Part shown: in pieces, positions 35,902-45,581 of the stretch
How the letters are laid out: each line of letters begins with the position of its first letter
Numbering within the stretch: position 1 is the stretch's first letter
Position numbers and translations under genes: made by a program
Notes under the pieces: model-generated
What the model was told of the DNA's origin: nothing
The model's input: only the letters and a program-made list of their open reading frames with translations
The model's database searches: none
Source: Shewanella benthica
Lineage (GTDB): Bacteria; Pseudomonadota; Gammaproteobacteria; Enterobacterales; Shewanellaceae
Direction: 5' to 3'
DNA: 64,000 bases
NCBI GenBank assembly: GCA_023284085.1
Contig: JAKVHY010000008.1
Coordinates: 62,001 to 126,000, forward strand

Positions 35902-37425
35902 CTATACGTTATCTGACTCCTTTTTGGGGCATGCAGCGATAATCGTGGCGATTCCCTGCTCGTTAACCTCTTCCAATCTGATATCAAATCCCCAGAGCCT
36001 ATGTAAATGTTTTACCACTTCCTGGCAACTTTTAGCTAAAGGCATTCGATTAGTTGGAATATGTTGTAGGGTTAGTGAGCGATCGCCGGTGACTTCAACT
36101 TGATGGATCTGAATATTGGGCTCAAGATTGGAAAGATTGTACTGTTGAGATAACATTTGACGTATATCTTGATATCCCTGCTCATCATGAATCGCTGAGA
36201 CTGAAAGGTAGTTTTTCTTATCATCATCCAAAATACTGAACAGTTTAAATTTCCTGATGATATTAGGTGACAAGTATTGGCTAATGAAGCTTTCATCTTT
36301 AAAATTTTCCATGGCAAAATGTAAAGTCTCCAACCAGTCGCTGCCAGCAATATCAGGAAACCACTCTCTGTCTTCATCGGTAGGGTTTTCACAGATCCGT
36401 CTGATATCGATAAACATGTTGAAGCCCAAGGCATAAGGATTAATGCCATTATAGTGGGGGCTGTTGTAGCTTGGCTGCACAATAACATTGGTGTGGCTCT
36501 GCAGAAACTCCAGCATAAATCTGTCTGTCACTAAGCCATCATCATAGAGGTGATTTAAAATCGTGTAATGCCAAAATGTGGCCCAGCCTTCATTCATTAC
36601 TTGGGTTTGTTTCTGAGGGTAAAAATATTGCCCCATTTTCCTTACTATCCGCACTATCTCTCTTTGCCATGGCTCGAGTAAGGGCGCATGTTTTTCGATG
36701 AAGTAAAGTATATTTTCCTGAGGTTCCTCTGGAAACCTTAACTCGGTTTTCTCATCCTGCTCTTGATGTGCCTTAGGCACGGTGCGCCACAGGTCGTTGA
36801 CCTGACTCTGAAGATACTCTTCACGCTCTTTCTGCCTGAGTTGCTCCTCTTTAAATGAAATCTCACTCGGCCGCTTATATCTATCGACCCCATAGTTCAT
36901 CAGAGCGTGGCACGAGTCTACTATCAGTTCAACCTGCTCTATGCCATGGAGCTCTTCGCACTGGCTAATATAGTTCTTGGCAAAAACCAGATAATCTATG
37001 ATAGAGCTGGCATCGGTCCAGGTTTTAAAAAGGTAGTTACTTTTGAAGAAACTGTTATGACCGAAACTCGCGTGAGCCATCACCAAGGCTTGCATGGTGA
37101 TGGTGTTTTCTTCCATCAGATAGGCAATACATGGGTCAGAATTAATGACAATTTCGTAAGCCAGTCCCATTTGGCCACGTTTATAACTCTGTTCAGTCTC
37201 AATAAATTTTTTACCGAAGGACCAATGGGTGTAGCCTAAAGGCATGCCGATACCCGCATACGCATCCATCATCTGTTCTGCGGTGATCACTTCAATTTGG
37301 TTGGGATAGGAGTCTAGCCGATAGTGGGCGGCGACCCTCTCTATTTCAGTTAAGTATTTCTGCAGCAGTTCGAAGTTCCAGTCTGGTCCGTCATCGAGCG
37401 GTGTCCGCTTTTGCTTGTTATCCAT
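35902..37425 (-). CDS. SpoVR family protein (YcgB)
   Basis: A 507-residue soluble protein of the SpoVR/YcgB family. Conserved blocks are visible: GMPLGYTHWSFGKKF, DPCIAYLMEENT, HASFGHNSFFKSNYLF, MNEGWATFWHY and YNGINPYALGF. The biochemical activity is unknown. It is the third gene of a prkA-yeaH-spoVR operon seen across proteobacteria and linked to stress and nitrogen starvation. The gap to yeaH is 9 bp. Confidence 0.93.
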   Translation of the reverse strand: MDNKQKRTPLDDGPDWNFELLQKYLTEIERVAAHYRLDSYPNQIEVITAEQMMDAYAGIGMPLGYTHWSFGKKFIETEQSYKRGQMGLAYEIVINSDPCIAYLMEENTITMQALVMAHASFGHNSFFKSNYLFKTWTDASSIIDYLVFAKNYISQCEELHGIEQVELIVDSCHALMNYGVDRYKRPSEISFKEEQLRQKEREEYLQSQVNDLWRTVPKAHQEQDEKTELRFPEEPQENILYFIEKHAPLLEPWQREIVRIVRKMGQYFYPQKQTQVMNEGWATFWHYTILNHLYDDGLVTDRFMLEFLQSHTNVIVQPSYNSPHYNGINPYALGFNMFIDIRRICENPTDEDREWFPDIAGSDWLETLHFAMENFKDESFISQYLSPNIIRKFKLFSILDDDKKNYLSVSAIHDEQGYQDIRQMLSQQYNLSNLEPNIQIHQVEVTGDRSLTLQHIPTNRMPLAKSCQEVVKHLHRLWGFDIRLEEVNEQGIATIIAACPKKESDNV

Positions 37426-37434
37426 AACGCCCCC

Positions 37435-38703
37435 TTATACAGCTTGCTTCTTGAAGAGTTCTCTAAACACAGGATATATATCTTCGGCCTGTTTGATATG
37501 CTGTACGGCTATGTTATCGAAAGATTTCTGTAGTCCCTCATATTCGCGCCACAGTGTCTGGTGAGCTCGGTTGGTGATCTCTATGTAGCTAAAGTAGCGC
37601 ACCACAGGCAAGAGTTTTTTCTCCAGTAGTTGCTTACAACCGGGTGAGTCGTCGGCCCAGTTATCGCCGTCAGATGCTTGCGCCGCATAGATATTCCATT
37701 CACTCTCCGGATAACGTTCCTTCTGGATCTTGTGCATCAGTTTCAGTGCACTGGAGACTATGGTGCCACCGGTTTCTTGTGAGTAGAAGAACTCATGTTC
37801 ATCGACCTCTTTTGCCTGAGTATGGTGGCGAATATAGACAACGTCTAAATTTTTATAGGTACGGGTTAGAAAGAGGTATAGCAAGATATAGAAGCGCTTA
37901 GCCATGTCTTTCGTTGCCTGGTCCATAGAGCCTGATACGTCCATCAGACAGAACATGACGGCCTGACTCGAGGGAATCTCACGTTTGGCAAAGTTGTTAT
38001 ACCTTAAATCGAATGTGTCAATAAAGGGCACTTTGGCTATCTTCTGCTTCAGCTCTTCAATTTGATCTTTTAAAAACAGGATACGTTCGGCTTCTGCGCC
38101 CGGCGTATTCTCGAGCTCTTCGAGTTCAGTCTCTAGCTCGGCGAGTAACTTCTTCTTACTCGAAGACATGGCGATACGTCTTGCTAGTGAAGATCTCAAT
38201 GAACGGACAATATTGATATTGGCAGGGACACCATCATTGGTAAATCCTGCTCGATATACCTGATATTCGACTAATTTGTTGAGTCGATTATTCTGCAGGT
38301 TAGGTAGCTCTAGATCTTCAAAAAGAAGTTCCAAGTATTCGTCTTTCGAAATTTGAAACACGAAATCGTCGTCGCCTTCTCCTGAATCGGAAGCATCTCC
38401 CTGACCCGAGCCTTGGCCTCCACCGCCCGGCGGACGTTCAATCTTGTCTCCTTTGATAAATTGATCGTTGCCGGGATGGACTCGTTCTCTTATTCCGCCT
38501 TGGCCCTGGTGAAATGAAGGCTCACTGATGTCCTTGGTGGGGATGCTAATCCTCTCGCCCTTATCGACATCGGTCACGCTACGACGCGTCACCGCATCAC
38601 TCACGGCTTTTTTAATCTGTTGCTTGTAGCGATTGATAAATCGTTGACGGTTAACCGTACTTCTTCCTTTAGCATTGAGTCTTCTGTCTATGAAATTCGC
38701 CAT
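37435..38703 (-). CDS. YeaH/YhbH family protein (DUF444)
   Basis: 422 residues. N-terminal basic region ([20 protein letters not shown]), a Gly/Asp-rich linker about 85-110, and a von Willebrand A-like domain in the C-terminal half with the metal-binding motif DVSGSM ([16 protein letters not shown]) and [14 protein letters not shown]. The start at the second methionine (38703) is set by AGGAGGT five bases upstream; the GTG two codons earlier overlaps that site. It is the partner gene of the kinase PrkA. Confidence 0.94.
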   Translation of the reverse strand: MANFIDRRLNAKGRSTVNRQRFINRYKQQIKKAVSDAVTRRSVTDVDKGERISIPTKDISEPSFHQGQGGIRERVHPGNDQFIKGDKIERPPGGGGQGSGQGDASDSGEGDDDFVFQISKDEYLELLFEDLELPNLQNNRLNKLVEYQVYRAGFTNDGVPANINIVRSLRSSLARRIAMSSSKKKLLAELETELEELENTPGAEAERILFLKDQIEELKQKIAKVPFIDTFDLRYNNFAKREIPSSQAVMFCLMDVSGSMDQATKDMAKRFYILLYLFLTRTYKNLDVVYIRHHTQAKEVDEHEFFYSQETGGTIVSSALKLMHKIQKERYPESEWNIYAAQASDGDNWADDSPGCKQLLEKKLLPVVRYFSYIEITNRAHQTLWREYEGLQKSFDNIAVQHIKQAEDIYPVFRELFKKQAV

Positions 38704-38755
38704 GCGCACCTCCTGAGCATAATCGGCAGCGTGTCTCGCTGCCGGTCTGCCTCTA

Positions 38756-40690
38756 TTAAGAAGACTTACGTACTCTCAGGTACCATTCTGATAGCAGCCT
38801 GACTTGCTTCTTGGTGTAGCCTTTCTTCATCATTCGATTGACAAAATCATCGTGTTTACGCTGATCATCTGTGGATGTTTTGGCATTGAAAGAGATCACT
38901 GGGAGCAGATCTTCAGTATTAGAGAACATCTTCTTCTCTATGACGGTTCTGAGTTTCTCATAGCTAGTCCACAGAGGATTTGAGCCTTCGTTATTGGCCC
39001 GGGCCCTGAGTACAAAGTTGACAATTTCATTCCTGAAATCTTTGGGGTTGCTTATCCCTGCGGGCTTTTCGATCTTTTCCAGTTCAGCGTTGAGTGCTGA
39101 ACGGTCGAAAAGTTGACCGGTATCAGGATCCCGATATTCCTGATCTTGAATCCAAAAATCGGCATAGGTGACATAGCGGTCAAAAATGTTCTGTCCATAT
39201 TCAGAGTAAGACTCCAAATAAGCCGTTTGTATCTCTTTACCGATAAACTCCACATACTTAGGGATCAGATAGCCCTTAAGAAATTCCAGATAGCGTTCGG
39301 CGGTTTCGGTGGGAAACTGCTCCTGTTCGATCTGACGTTCGAGGACGTAGAAGAGGTGTACAGGATTGGCCGCGATTTCACTCTGATCGAAATTAAATAC
39401 CTTCGATAATATTTTAAAGGCAAAACGGGTAGATAGGCCCTGCATACCTTCATCGACGCCAGCATAATCGCGATATTCCTGATAGGATTTTGCCTTAGGA
39501 TCTGTGTCTTTCAGGCTTTCGCCGTCATAGACACGCATTTTGGAGTAAATGGATGAGTTTTCAGGTGACTTGATACGGGATAGCACACTAAATTGGGCTA
39601 AGGTTTCCAATGAACCCGGCGCACAGGGGGCATTGGTTAGCTCTGAGTTACACAGTAATTTCCTGTAGATCTGCATCTCCTCAGACATCCTCAAGCAATA
39701 GGGCACTTTAACGATATAGACCCTATCCAGGAAAGCTTCATTGGTTTTATTGTTGCGAAACGTCGTCCACTCAGACTCGTTAGAGTGAGCCAGAATGATG
39801 CCGCTGTACGGCAGGGCAGACAAGCCCTCGGTACCATTATAGTTGCCTTCCTGAGTCGCCGTCAGTAGTGGATGAAGCACCTTGATTGGTGCTTTGAACA
39901 TCTCGACAAACTCCATTATGCCTTGGTTTGCCCGGCATAGGGCGCCAGAGTATGAGTAAGCATCGGCGTCATTCTGCGCAAAATGCTCAAGCTGGCGAAT
40001 ATCTACCTTACCGACCAGAGAGGAGATATCTTGATTGTTTTCGTCCCCGGGTTCAGTCTTGGCGATGGCTGTCTGATCCAGAATGGAGGGAAAAACCTTT
40101 ACTACCTTAAACTTGGAAATATCGCCGCCGTATTCATGCAGACGTTTTACCGTCCAAGGAGACATGATGCATTTAAGATATCGGATAGGAATATTGTATT
40201 CTTTTGCCAACAACTCACTGTCTTCATCCGGGTTAAATAAACAGAATGGGTGGTCATTAACAGGACTTCTGACACCGTTGGCGGTCAGCACATAGATAGG
40301 GATCTTCTGCATCAAGTCTTTTAGTTTCTCAGCCAGAGAAGACTTACCACCACCGACTGGGCCGAGGAGATACAATATCTGTTTCGATTCCTCTAAGCCT
40401 TGTGCGGAATGTTTAAGGTAAGCTACGATCTGTTCTATGGCCTCCTCCATACCGTAGAAATCTTTGAATGCCGGAAACCGGGAAATCAGCCGGTTTGAGA
40501 AAATACGACTGAGGATCGGATCCTTAGAAGTATCTATAATTTCAGCGTCACCGATCGCGAGTAGCAGCCGTTCGGCAGCTGATGCATAAGCACTTCGGTC
40601 TTGTTTGCTGATCTCTAAAAACTCTTGCAGTGAATACTCTTCGTCGAGTTTCTGTTCATAGCGCTGTTGGTAATGCTCAAAAATGCCCAT
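38756..40690 (-). CDS. PrkA family serine protein kinase (YeaG)
   Basis: 644 residues, the same length as E. coli YeaG. An N-terminal AAA+ module has Walker A GPVGGGKS at 110-117. A C-terminal kinase-like/PrkA domain follows. The frame is open 17 codons further upstream, but [13 protein letters not shown] aligns with the family start and follows AGGGGGTGG. First gene of the prkA-yeaH-spoVR operon. In E. coli and Bacillus it acts in stationary phase, nitrogen starvation or sporulation; targets here are unknown. Confidence 0.95.
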   Translation of the reverse strand: MGIFEHYQQRYEQKLDEEYSLQEFLEISKQDRSAYASAAERLLLAIGDAEIIDTSKDPILSRIFSNRLISRFPAFKDFYGMEEAIEQIVAYLKHSAQGLEESKQILYLLGPVGGGKSSLAEKLKDLMQKIPIYVLTANGVRSPVNDHPFCLFNPDEDSELLAKEYNIPIRYLKCIMSPWTVKRLHEYGGDISKFKVVKVFPSILDQTAIAKTEPGDENNQDISSLVGKVDIRQLEHFAQNDADAYSYSGALCRANQGIMEFVEMFKAPIKVLHPLLTATQEGNYNGTEGLSALPYSGIILAHSNESEWTTFRNNKTNEAFLDRVYIVKVPYCLRMSEEMQIYRKLLCNSELTNAPCAPGSLETLAQFSVLSRIKSPENSSIYSKMRVYDGESLKDTDPKAKSYQEYRDYAGVDEGMQGLSTRFAFKILSKVFNFDQSEIAANPVHLFYVLERQIEQEQFPTETAERYLEFLKGYLIPKYVEFIGKEIQTAYLESYSEYGQNIFDRYVTYADFWIQDQEYRDPDTGQLFDRSALNAELEKIEKPAGISNPKDFRNEIVNFVLRARANNEGSNPLWTSYEKLRTVIEKKMFSNTEDLLPVISFNAKTSTDDQRKHDDFVNRMMKKGYTKKQVRLLSEWYLRVRKSS

Positions 40691-40879
40691 ATTCCACCCC
40701 CTGAAACGCCTAAAAAGTGTGTAAGCGATAACGGAAAACATGTCTCCTACTTTTAATATTAGACCTTAAAAATGAACAGCGTCATAAAAAAGCCAAATAA
40801 AACAAAGAGAAACAGTTGCAAATGCAACTGTTGCACTTGTAGTTAGGGGGGCGTTTTAGTAGAACTTATTTAGAATAAT

Positions 40880-40903
40880 AAAAAAAGGAGCCCAAATGGC
40901 TCC
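40880..40903 (-). terminator. Terminator of sodB
   Basis: Read on the minus strand: stem GGAGCC/GGCTCC, five-base loop, then a T tract (A run at 40880-40886 on the plus strand). Confidence 0.85.
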
Positions 40904-40952
40904 CTCTTGTCAGTGCGCTAGATTTTTACCCACACACTATTTTTTCGGCGAG

Positions 40953-41534
40953 TTACGCGAAATTTTGGTTAACGAAATCCCAGTTAACCAATTCCCAGTA
41001 ATGGGCCAAGTAATCAGGACGAACGTTACGGTAATCTATGTAGTAAGCATGTTCCCATATATCGACAGTCATGATGGGTGTCACTGTGCTATCGGTCAAA
41101 GGAGTGGCTGCATTGCTAGTGTTAACAATAGCGACGCTACCGTCAGCATTCTTAACTAGCCAAGTCCATGCGCTACCGAAGTTATTGACAGCTGAATCGG
41201 TAAACTTAGCTTTGAAGGCTTCGAAAGAACCAAAGGCGTCATCAATCGCCTTAGCTACTGCACCGGTTGCTGCGCCGCCACCATTTGGTGATAAACAGTT
41301 CCAATAGAAGGTGTGGTTCCAGATCTGAGCCGCGTTGTTGAAGATTCCGCCAGTTGACGTCTTGATGATCTCTTCAAGGCTTTTTTCAGCAAGTTCAGTG
41401 CCGTCAACTAGGCCATTTAGCTTAACAACATAGGTGTTGTGATGCTTGCCATAATGAAATTCAATAGTCTCTTGCGAGATATGAGGTTCTAGTGCGTCTT
41501 TTGCATACGGTAATGCAGGTAGTTCAAAAGCCAT
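40953..41534 (-). CDS. sodB: Iron superoxide dismutase
   Basis: A 193-residue cytoplasmic enzyme that converts superoxide to peroxide and oxygen. The metal ligands are visible: His27, His75 (QIWNHTFYWN), Asp159 and His163 (TVDIWEHAYYIDYR). Gln71 before the second ligand marks the iron type. The start at 41534 follows GGAGCAACTC; the frame extends four codons more. Divergent from grxD across a ~200-bp regulatory gap. Confidence 0.97.
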   Translation of the reverse strand: MAFELPALPYAKDALEPHISQETIEFHYGKHHNTYVVKLNGLVDGTELAEKSLEEIIKTSTGGIFNNAAQIWNHTFYWNCLSPNGGGAATGAVAKAIDDAFGSFEAFKAKFTDSAVNNFGSAWTWLVKNADGSVAIVNTSNAATPLTDSTVTPIMTVDIWEHAYYIDYRNVRPDYLAHYWELVNWDFVNQNFA

Positions 41535-41741
41535 GAGTTGCTCCACTCTAAGTTGGGTTTATTATCTTTCTAGAATCTAATTCTACTTGAAAATTCCTTA
41601 TCAGTATCTTCAATTTCTCGATTAAATCAATAAATATGTTTATATTTAATAACCTTTTAAAAAGTAGGTTTTTGTTATGGGTAAACCTGAAGTACAATAG
41701 GAGAAATTATTAGTAATTGTGTGTGCAGTTTAGGAATTGAA

Positions 41742-42095
41742 ATGGAAACAAACGAAACAGTAGAGAAAATCAAAGCACAACTCGCCGAAAACCCAATCAT
41801 AGTCTATATGAAAGGTTCTCCCAAATTGCCTAGTTGTGGATTCTCATCACAGGTTGCTGAAATCATGATCAACTGTAATGCACAATTTGCGTTTGTTGAT
41901 ATTTTGCAGAATCCGGATATCCGCTCTGAACTGCCTAAATACGCCAATTGGCCGACTTTTCCTCAGCTCTGGATTGAAGGTGAGTTGATCGGTGGTTGTG
42001 ATATTTTGACTGAAATGTACCAGAAAGGTGAGCTGCAGACGCTTATCACTGAAACAGCGGCAAAATATGCTTCTGAAGATGAAAAGAACGCTTAA
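41742..42095 (+). CDS. grxD: Monothiol glutaredoxin 4
   Basis: A 117-residue CGFS glutaredoxin with the active site CGFS at 32-35 (KLPSCGFSSQ) and the conserved NWPTFPQLWIEGELIGGCDI. It carries [2Fe-2S] clusters with glutathione and BolA proteins. The ATG at 41742 matches the E. coli start; seven codons upstream are also open. Confidence 0.96.
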   Translation: METNETVEKIKAQLAENPIIVYMKGSPKLPSCGFSSQVAEIMINCNAQFAFVDILQNPDIRSELPKYANWPTFPQLWIEGELIGGCDILTEMYQKGELQTLITETAAKYASEDEKNA

Positions 42096-42116
42096 TTTTA
42101 GTTAAGCGAGTCAGTC

Positions 42117-42149
42117 AAAAAAAAGCCTTTCATTTGAAAGGCTTTTTTT
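42117..42149. terminator. Bidirectional terminator between grxD and uraA
   Basis: AAAAAGCCTTTC/GAAAGGCTTTTT with an ATTT loop. It serves both convergent genes. Confidence 0.92.
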
Positions 42150-42176
42150 ATGGGACTAGCATTTTACTTATTAGTA

Positions 42177-43409
42177 TTAAGCCGACTCTGACTCAGTGGC
42201 TTTAGGCATAGGTAATAACAGGTTCATGGTGATCGCTACTATTCCGCACAGACTGATCCCCGTCAGGCTAAACGAGCCGATACCCAAGGCCATGCCGCCG
42301 ATACCAAATACCAGAGTGACCCCTACGATACACAGATTTCTTGGCTCGGTGAGATCCACCTGATTCTTAATCAATGAATTTAACCCTACCGCTGCAATCG
42401 ATCCAAACAAGAGGCACATGATGCCGCCCATCACTGGGACGGGTATGGTTAACATGATGGCGCCGAGTTTACCGACGAAGGCGAGAATAATGGCTGTAAT
42501 GGCAGTCCAGGTCATGACCACTGGATTAAATGACTTAGTTAAGGTGACGGCGCCAGTCACTTCTGAATAGGTGGTGTTTGGCGGTCCACCGAAGGCCGAG
42601 GCGACAATCGTTGCAACACCGTCACCGGCAAGGGTCCTGTGCAGTCCAGGTTTCTTCAGAAAATCTTTACCCGTAACGTTAGAGATAGCCAGAATATCGC
42701 CAATATGCTCTACGGCTGGCGCAATGGCAACGGGGATCATAAATACGATGGCATGCCAGTTAAATTCCGGGGCGACGAAATTGGGCATGGCTATCCAACT
42801 GGCTTGGGCGACTGGGGTAAAGTCGACGATGCCAAAACTGAGACTCAAGCCATAACCCACTAAAATACCGGCTAAGATGGGCATCAATCTGAAAATCCCT
42901 TTAGCAAATATGGCGATGCCTATTGTGGTAAGCAGGGCGGCGAGTGAGATGATTAACGCGATATTCTGCTCCACGATAACCAGAGAGCCATCACCACTCT
43001 TACCCATGGCCATATTCACGGCGACCGGGGCCAAGCCCAGTCCTATCACCATGATAACGGGCCCGATAACGACGGGGGGAAGTAGACGTTTGATGAAACC
43101 ATCACCGCGAACTTTGACCATGCTGGCTAAAATCAGATAGACGACACCGGCTGCCATCAGTCCCCCCATGGTTGATGGGATCCCCCAAGTCTGTACGCCG
43201 TACATGATAGGGGCGATAAAGGCGAATGAAGAGGCGAGAAAAATTGGGATCTGTCTCTTAGTGATTAGCTGGAAAATCAGTGTGCCTATACCTGCGGTAA
43301 ACAGGGCAACATTGGTGTCTAATCCTGTCAATAAAGGCATTAATACCAAGGCGCCAAAAGCCACAAACAGCATTTGAGCCCCTTGAAGGGCGAGGGCGAA
43401 ATTTTTCAT
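42177..43409 (-). CDS. uraA: Uracil permease, NCS2 family
   Basis: A 410-residue inner-membrane protein with about 14 hydrophobic segments and NCS2 motifs: FLASSFAFIAP near residue 60, EHIGDILAISNVTGKDFL and GDGVATIVASAFGGPPNTTY. It imports uracil with protons. Specificity for uracil rather than xanthine is inferred from similarity to UraA and from its place beside hda, as in E. coli upp-uraA-hda. Here it points away from hda. Confidence 0.88.
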   Translation of the reverse strand: MKNFALALQGAQMLFVAFGALVLMPLLTGLDTNVALFTAGIGTLIFQLITKRQIPIFLASSFAFIAPIMYGVQTWGIPSTMGGLMAAGVVYLILASMVKVRGDGFIKRLLPPVVIGPVIMVIGLGLAPVAVNMAMGKSGDGSLVIVEQNIALIISLAALLTTIGIAIFAKGIFRLMPILAGILVGYGLSLSFGIVDFTPVAQASWIAMPNFVAPEFNWHAIVFMIPVAIAPAVEHIGDILAISNVTGKDFLKKPGLHRTLAGDGVATIVASAFGGPPNTTYSEVTGAVTLTKSFNPVVMTWTAITAIILAFVGKLGAIMLTIPVPVMGGIMCLLFGSIAAVGLNSLIKNQVDLTEPRNLCIVGVTLVFGIGGMALGIGSFSLTGISLCGIVAITMNLLLPMPKATESESA

Positions 43410-43606
43410 TATTATCTCTGTTATTGGGTACCTGGCTAATGTTAACAGTATGGGAAATCTTTCATAGTAATTAGTGTCATGCTGGCTTGAATTTTAGGTA
43501 AAAACAAAAAACGATACAGAAATGGTGAAATAGCCAAGTGAATTATCTGGAGTGAACAAAGATGTGATACAATTTTATTATCTTGTCTCCCGTTAGAACA
43601 GTGAAG

Positions 43607-44713
43607 ATGCTGAAAACCCTATTAAACTCTTTGATTTTTTGTGCTGGCTATTTATTGTTACACACCAATCTAGTGAGTGCCGCCGAAGTTTATCAACTCG
43701 ATGAAACCTTGGTTCCGGTTGAGTCCCGCTCCGTTGCCCAGCGACAAAAAGCCATTTCAATTGGGCTGAGAGAAGTGGTGCTGAAAAACTCAGGCACCAA
43801 AGCATCCATCTCTCATCCAAGTGTGCAGGCCAAGGTGAAAAACCCCTCCTCATTACTCAGTCAGTTCGGATACAAAGAGATCGACGGCGAGCTTTTTTTA
43901 CAGGTCAGTTTCGATCATCAACGTATCATCCAGCTCTTAAGAGATGCTCAGTTACCAGTCTGGGGCAAACAGAGACCTTTGACCTTGATATGGCTAGTTG
44001 AGGACGATGCTGAAGCAAGACAGATCGTCAATGATGAATCTGTGCTCGATAGCCGGGAGCTGTTCCAATCTGCTTCAGAATCGAACGGGGTACCTGTACT
44101 ATTTCCTATCATGGATCTCGATGACAACATGAATGTGACCCACAATGATATTCGGGGCATGTTTGTCGAACAGGTGGCTAGGGCATCTCAGCGTTATCAG
44201 GCTGATTACTTTGTCATGGCGTCTATCGATACTCGTGGCAAGGCCGTAAAATATAATTTTGCTTTATACCCCAAGTCCAGTGGCGAAATATTGCACAATC
44301 CTCTAACGAGTAAAAGTAAGCAGGTTGATGATATCGATACCGCGGTGAAGGAGATTATCGCTGGTGTGAGCGAATATTATGTCGGACGCTATGCGATTGC
44401 GGATTCTGGCAGTACACTAAATAGTTATGTGACTTTTGTCGATATTACCGATTTGAAGCAACTGGTCGAAATTGAGAAATATTTTAAGCAACTCAGTGCC
44501 GTAAAGTCAGTTCAACTGACTCAATTGCAAGGCACTTCGGCTAAGTTTACACTCAATCTGTTTGGCACCGAAGATGATCTACGCAGATTGATGAAACTTG
44601 AACCTAGAGTCGGGGTCTTGGATGAATCTCTGCCTGTGATGCTGAACGATGATGGATTTGATCCACTGCCTTCTCACGAGGTGCAAGGTCCCGAGTATCG
44701 CTGGCGAGGCTAG
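43607..44713 (+). CDS. DUF2066 family exported protein
   Basis: 368 residues. Signal peptide from the ATG at 43607 (LLNSLIFCAGYLLLHTNLVSAA). TTG 43583 and GTG 43601 are alternative starts in the same frame. The family core includes RQKAISIGLREVVLKNSG near the N-terminus and FGYKEIDGELFLQVSFD. Periplasmic, function unknown. It is regularly found upstream of hda in Shewanella and related genera, and the two probably share a transcript. Confidence 0.8.
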   Translation: MLKTLLNSLIFCAGYLLLHTNLVSAAEVYQLDETLVPVESRSVAQRQKAISIGLREVVLKNSGTKASISHPSVQAKVKNPSSLLSQFGYKEIDGELFLQVSFDHQRIIQLLRDAQLPVWGKQRPLTLIWLVEDDAEARQIVNDESVLDSRELFQSASESNGVPVLFPIMDLDDNMNVTHNDIRGMFVEQVARASQRYQADYFVMASIDTRGKAVKYNFALYPKSSGEILHNPLTSKSKQVDDIDTAVKEIIAGVSEYYVGRYAIADSGSTLNSYVTFVDITDLKQLVEIEKYFKQLSAVKSVQLTQLQGTSAKFTLNLFGTEDDLRRLMKLEPRVGVLDESLPVMLNDDGFDPLPSHEVQGPEYRWRG

Positions 44714-44789
44714 TCTTGAATATGAATCCTTAGGTACTCGTGTTAAAATGAGCGCCTAAGTAATACCTGTGTAATTGAGAATTATCTGA

Positions 44790-45500
44790 GTGAAATCTAA
44801 CTCACCATTACAACTGTCTTTGCCTGTACATCTACCCGATGATGAGACCTTTAATAGCTACTATCCCGCGGCGGGCAACGATGAGCTGATTCAAAGCTTA
44901 CAAGCCTGCGCCGAAGGGGCTGCCCATCAGGCTGTTTTTCTTTGGGGGCCAGTTAAATCCGGTCGCACTCATCTGATGCATGCTGCCTGTGCCCATGCGA
45001 ACGATCTTCAAAGAAGTAGTTTTTATTTACCATTAGGCATACATGCCAGCATTTCTCCCGCGTTGTTGGAAGGTTTAGAGCAGTTAGATCTGATCTGTAT
45101 CGATGACGTCGATGCCATTGCCGGTCATCCTCTATGGGAAGAAGCCATTTTCGACCTCTATAACCGAGTCTCTGAAAATAACCAGTGCTCCTTGATCGTC
45201 AGTGCCAGTGTTTCACCCACAGATTCAGGCTTTGTGCTGGCCGATCTCGTCTCTCGTATGCAGTGGGGACTCAATTATCAGTTACAGCCTATGGCCGATG
45301 AAGAGAAGTTGGCGGCGCTGCAGCGACGTGCTGCCATGCGTGGTCTGCAACTCGAGGACGATGTGGGGCGTTTCTTGCTAAATCGTTTAGCCAGAGACTT
45401 GAGAACCTTGTTTGATGTGCTTGATAAATTGGATAAAGACTCACTCGTTCACCAGCGCAAGTTAACAATCCCTTTCGTTAAGAAGATGCTTAAGTTGTAA
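44790..45500 (+). CDS. hda: DnaA regulatory inactivator Hda
   Basis: A 236-residue AAA+ protein related to DnaA domain III. It has the N-terminal clamp-binding segment QLSLPVHLPD, a Walker A-like GPVKSGRTH, Walker B LICIDDVDAI and a box VII arginine region. With the DNA-loaded beta clamp it stimulates hydrolysis of DnaA-ATP and prevents over-initiation. It starts at GTG (44790). Confidence 0.95.
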   Translation: MKSNSPLQLSLPVHLPDDETFNSYYPAAGNDELIQSLQACAEGAAHQAVFLWGPVKSGRTHLMHAACAHANDLQRSSFYLPLGIHASISPALLEGLEQLDLICIDDVDAIAGHPLWEEAIFDLYNRVSENNQCSLIVSASVSPTDSGFVLADLVSRMQWGLNYQLQPMADEEKLAALQRRAAMRGLQLEDDVGRFLLNRLARDLRTLFDVLDKLDKDSLVHQRKLTIPFVKKMLKL

Positions 45501-45526
45501 TGATACCCATCGGTATTACACATCAT

Positions 45527-45564
45527 AAAAAACCGGTAATGACTCAGGTCACTACCGGTTTTTT
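45527..45564. terminator. Bidirectional terminator after hda
   Basis: AAAAAACCGGTA/TACCGGTTTTTT, with a further TGAC/GTCA pairing inside the loop. Confidence 0.92.
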
Positions 45565-45581
45565 AATGCCTGTTATTGGCG

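Noticed and set aside
41535..41741. Fur box between sodB and grxD
   Set aside because: The region is AT-rich with several weak half-sites, none close enough to a Fur consensus to report.
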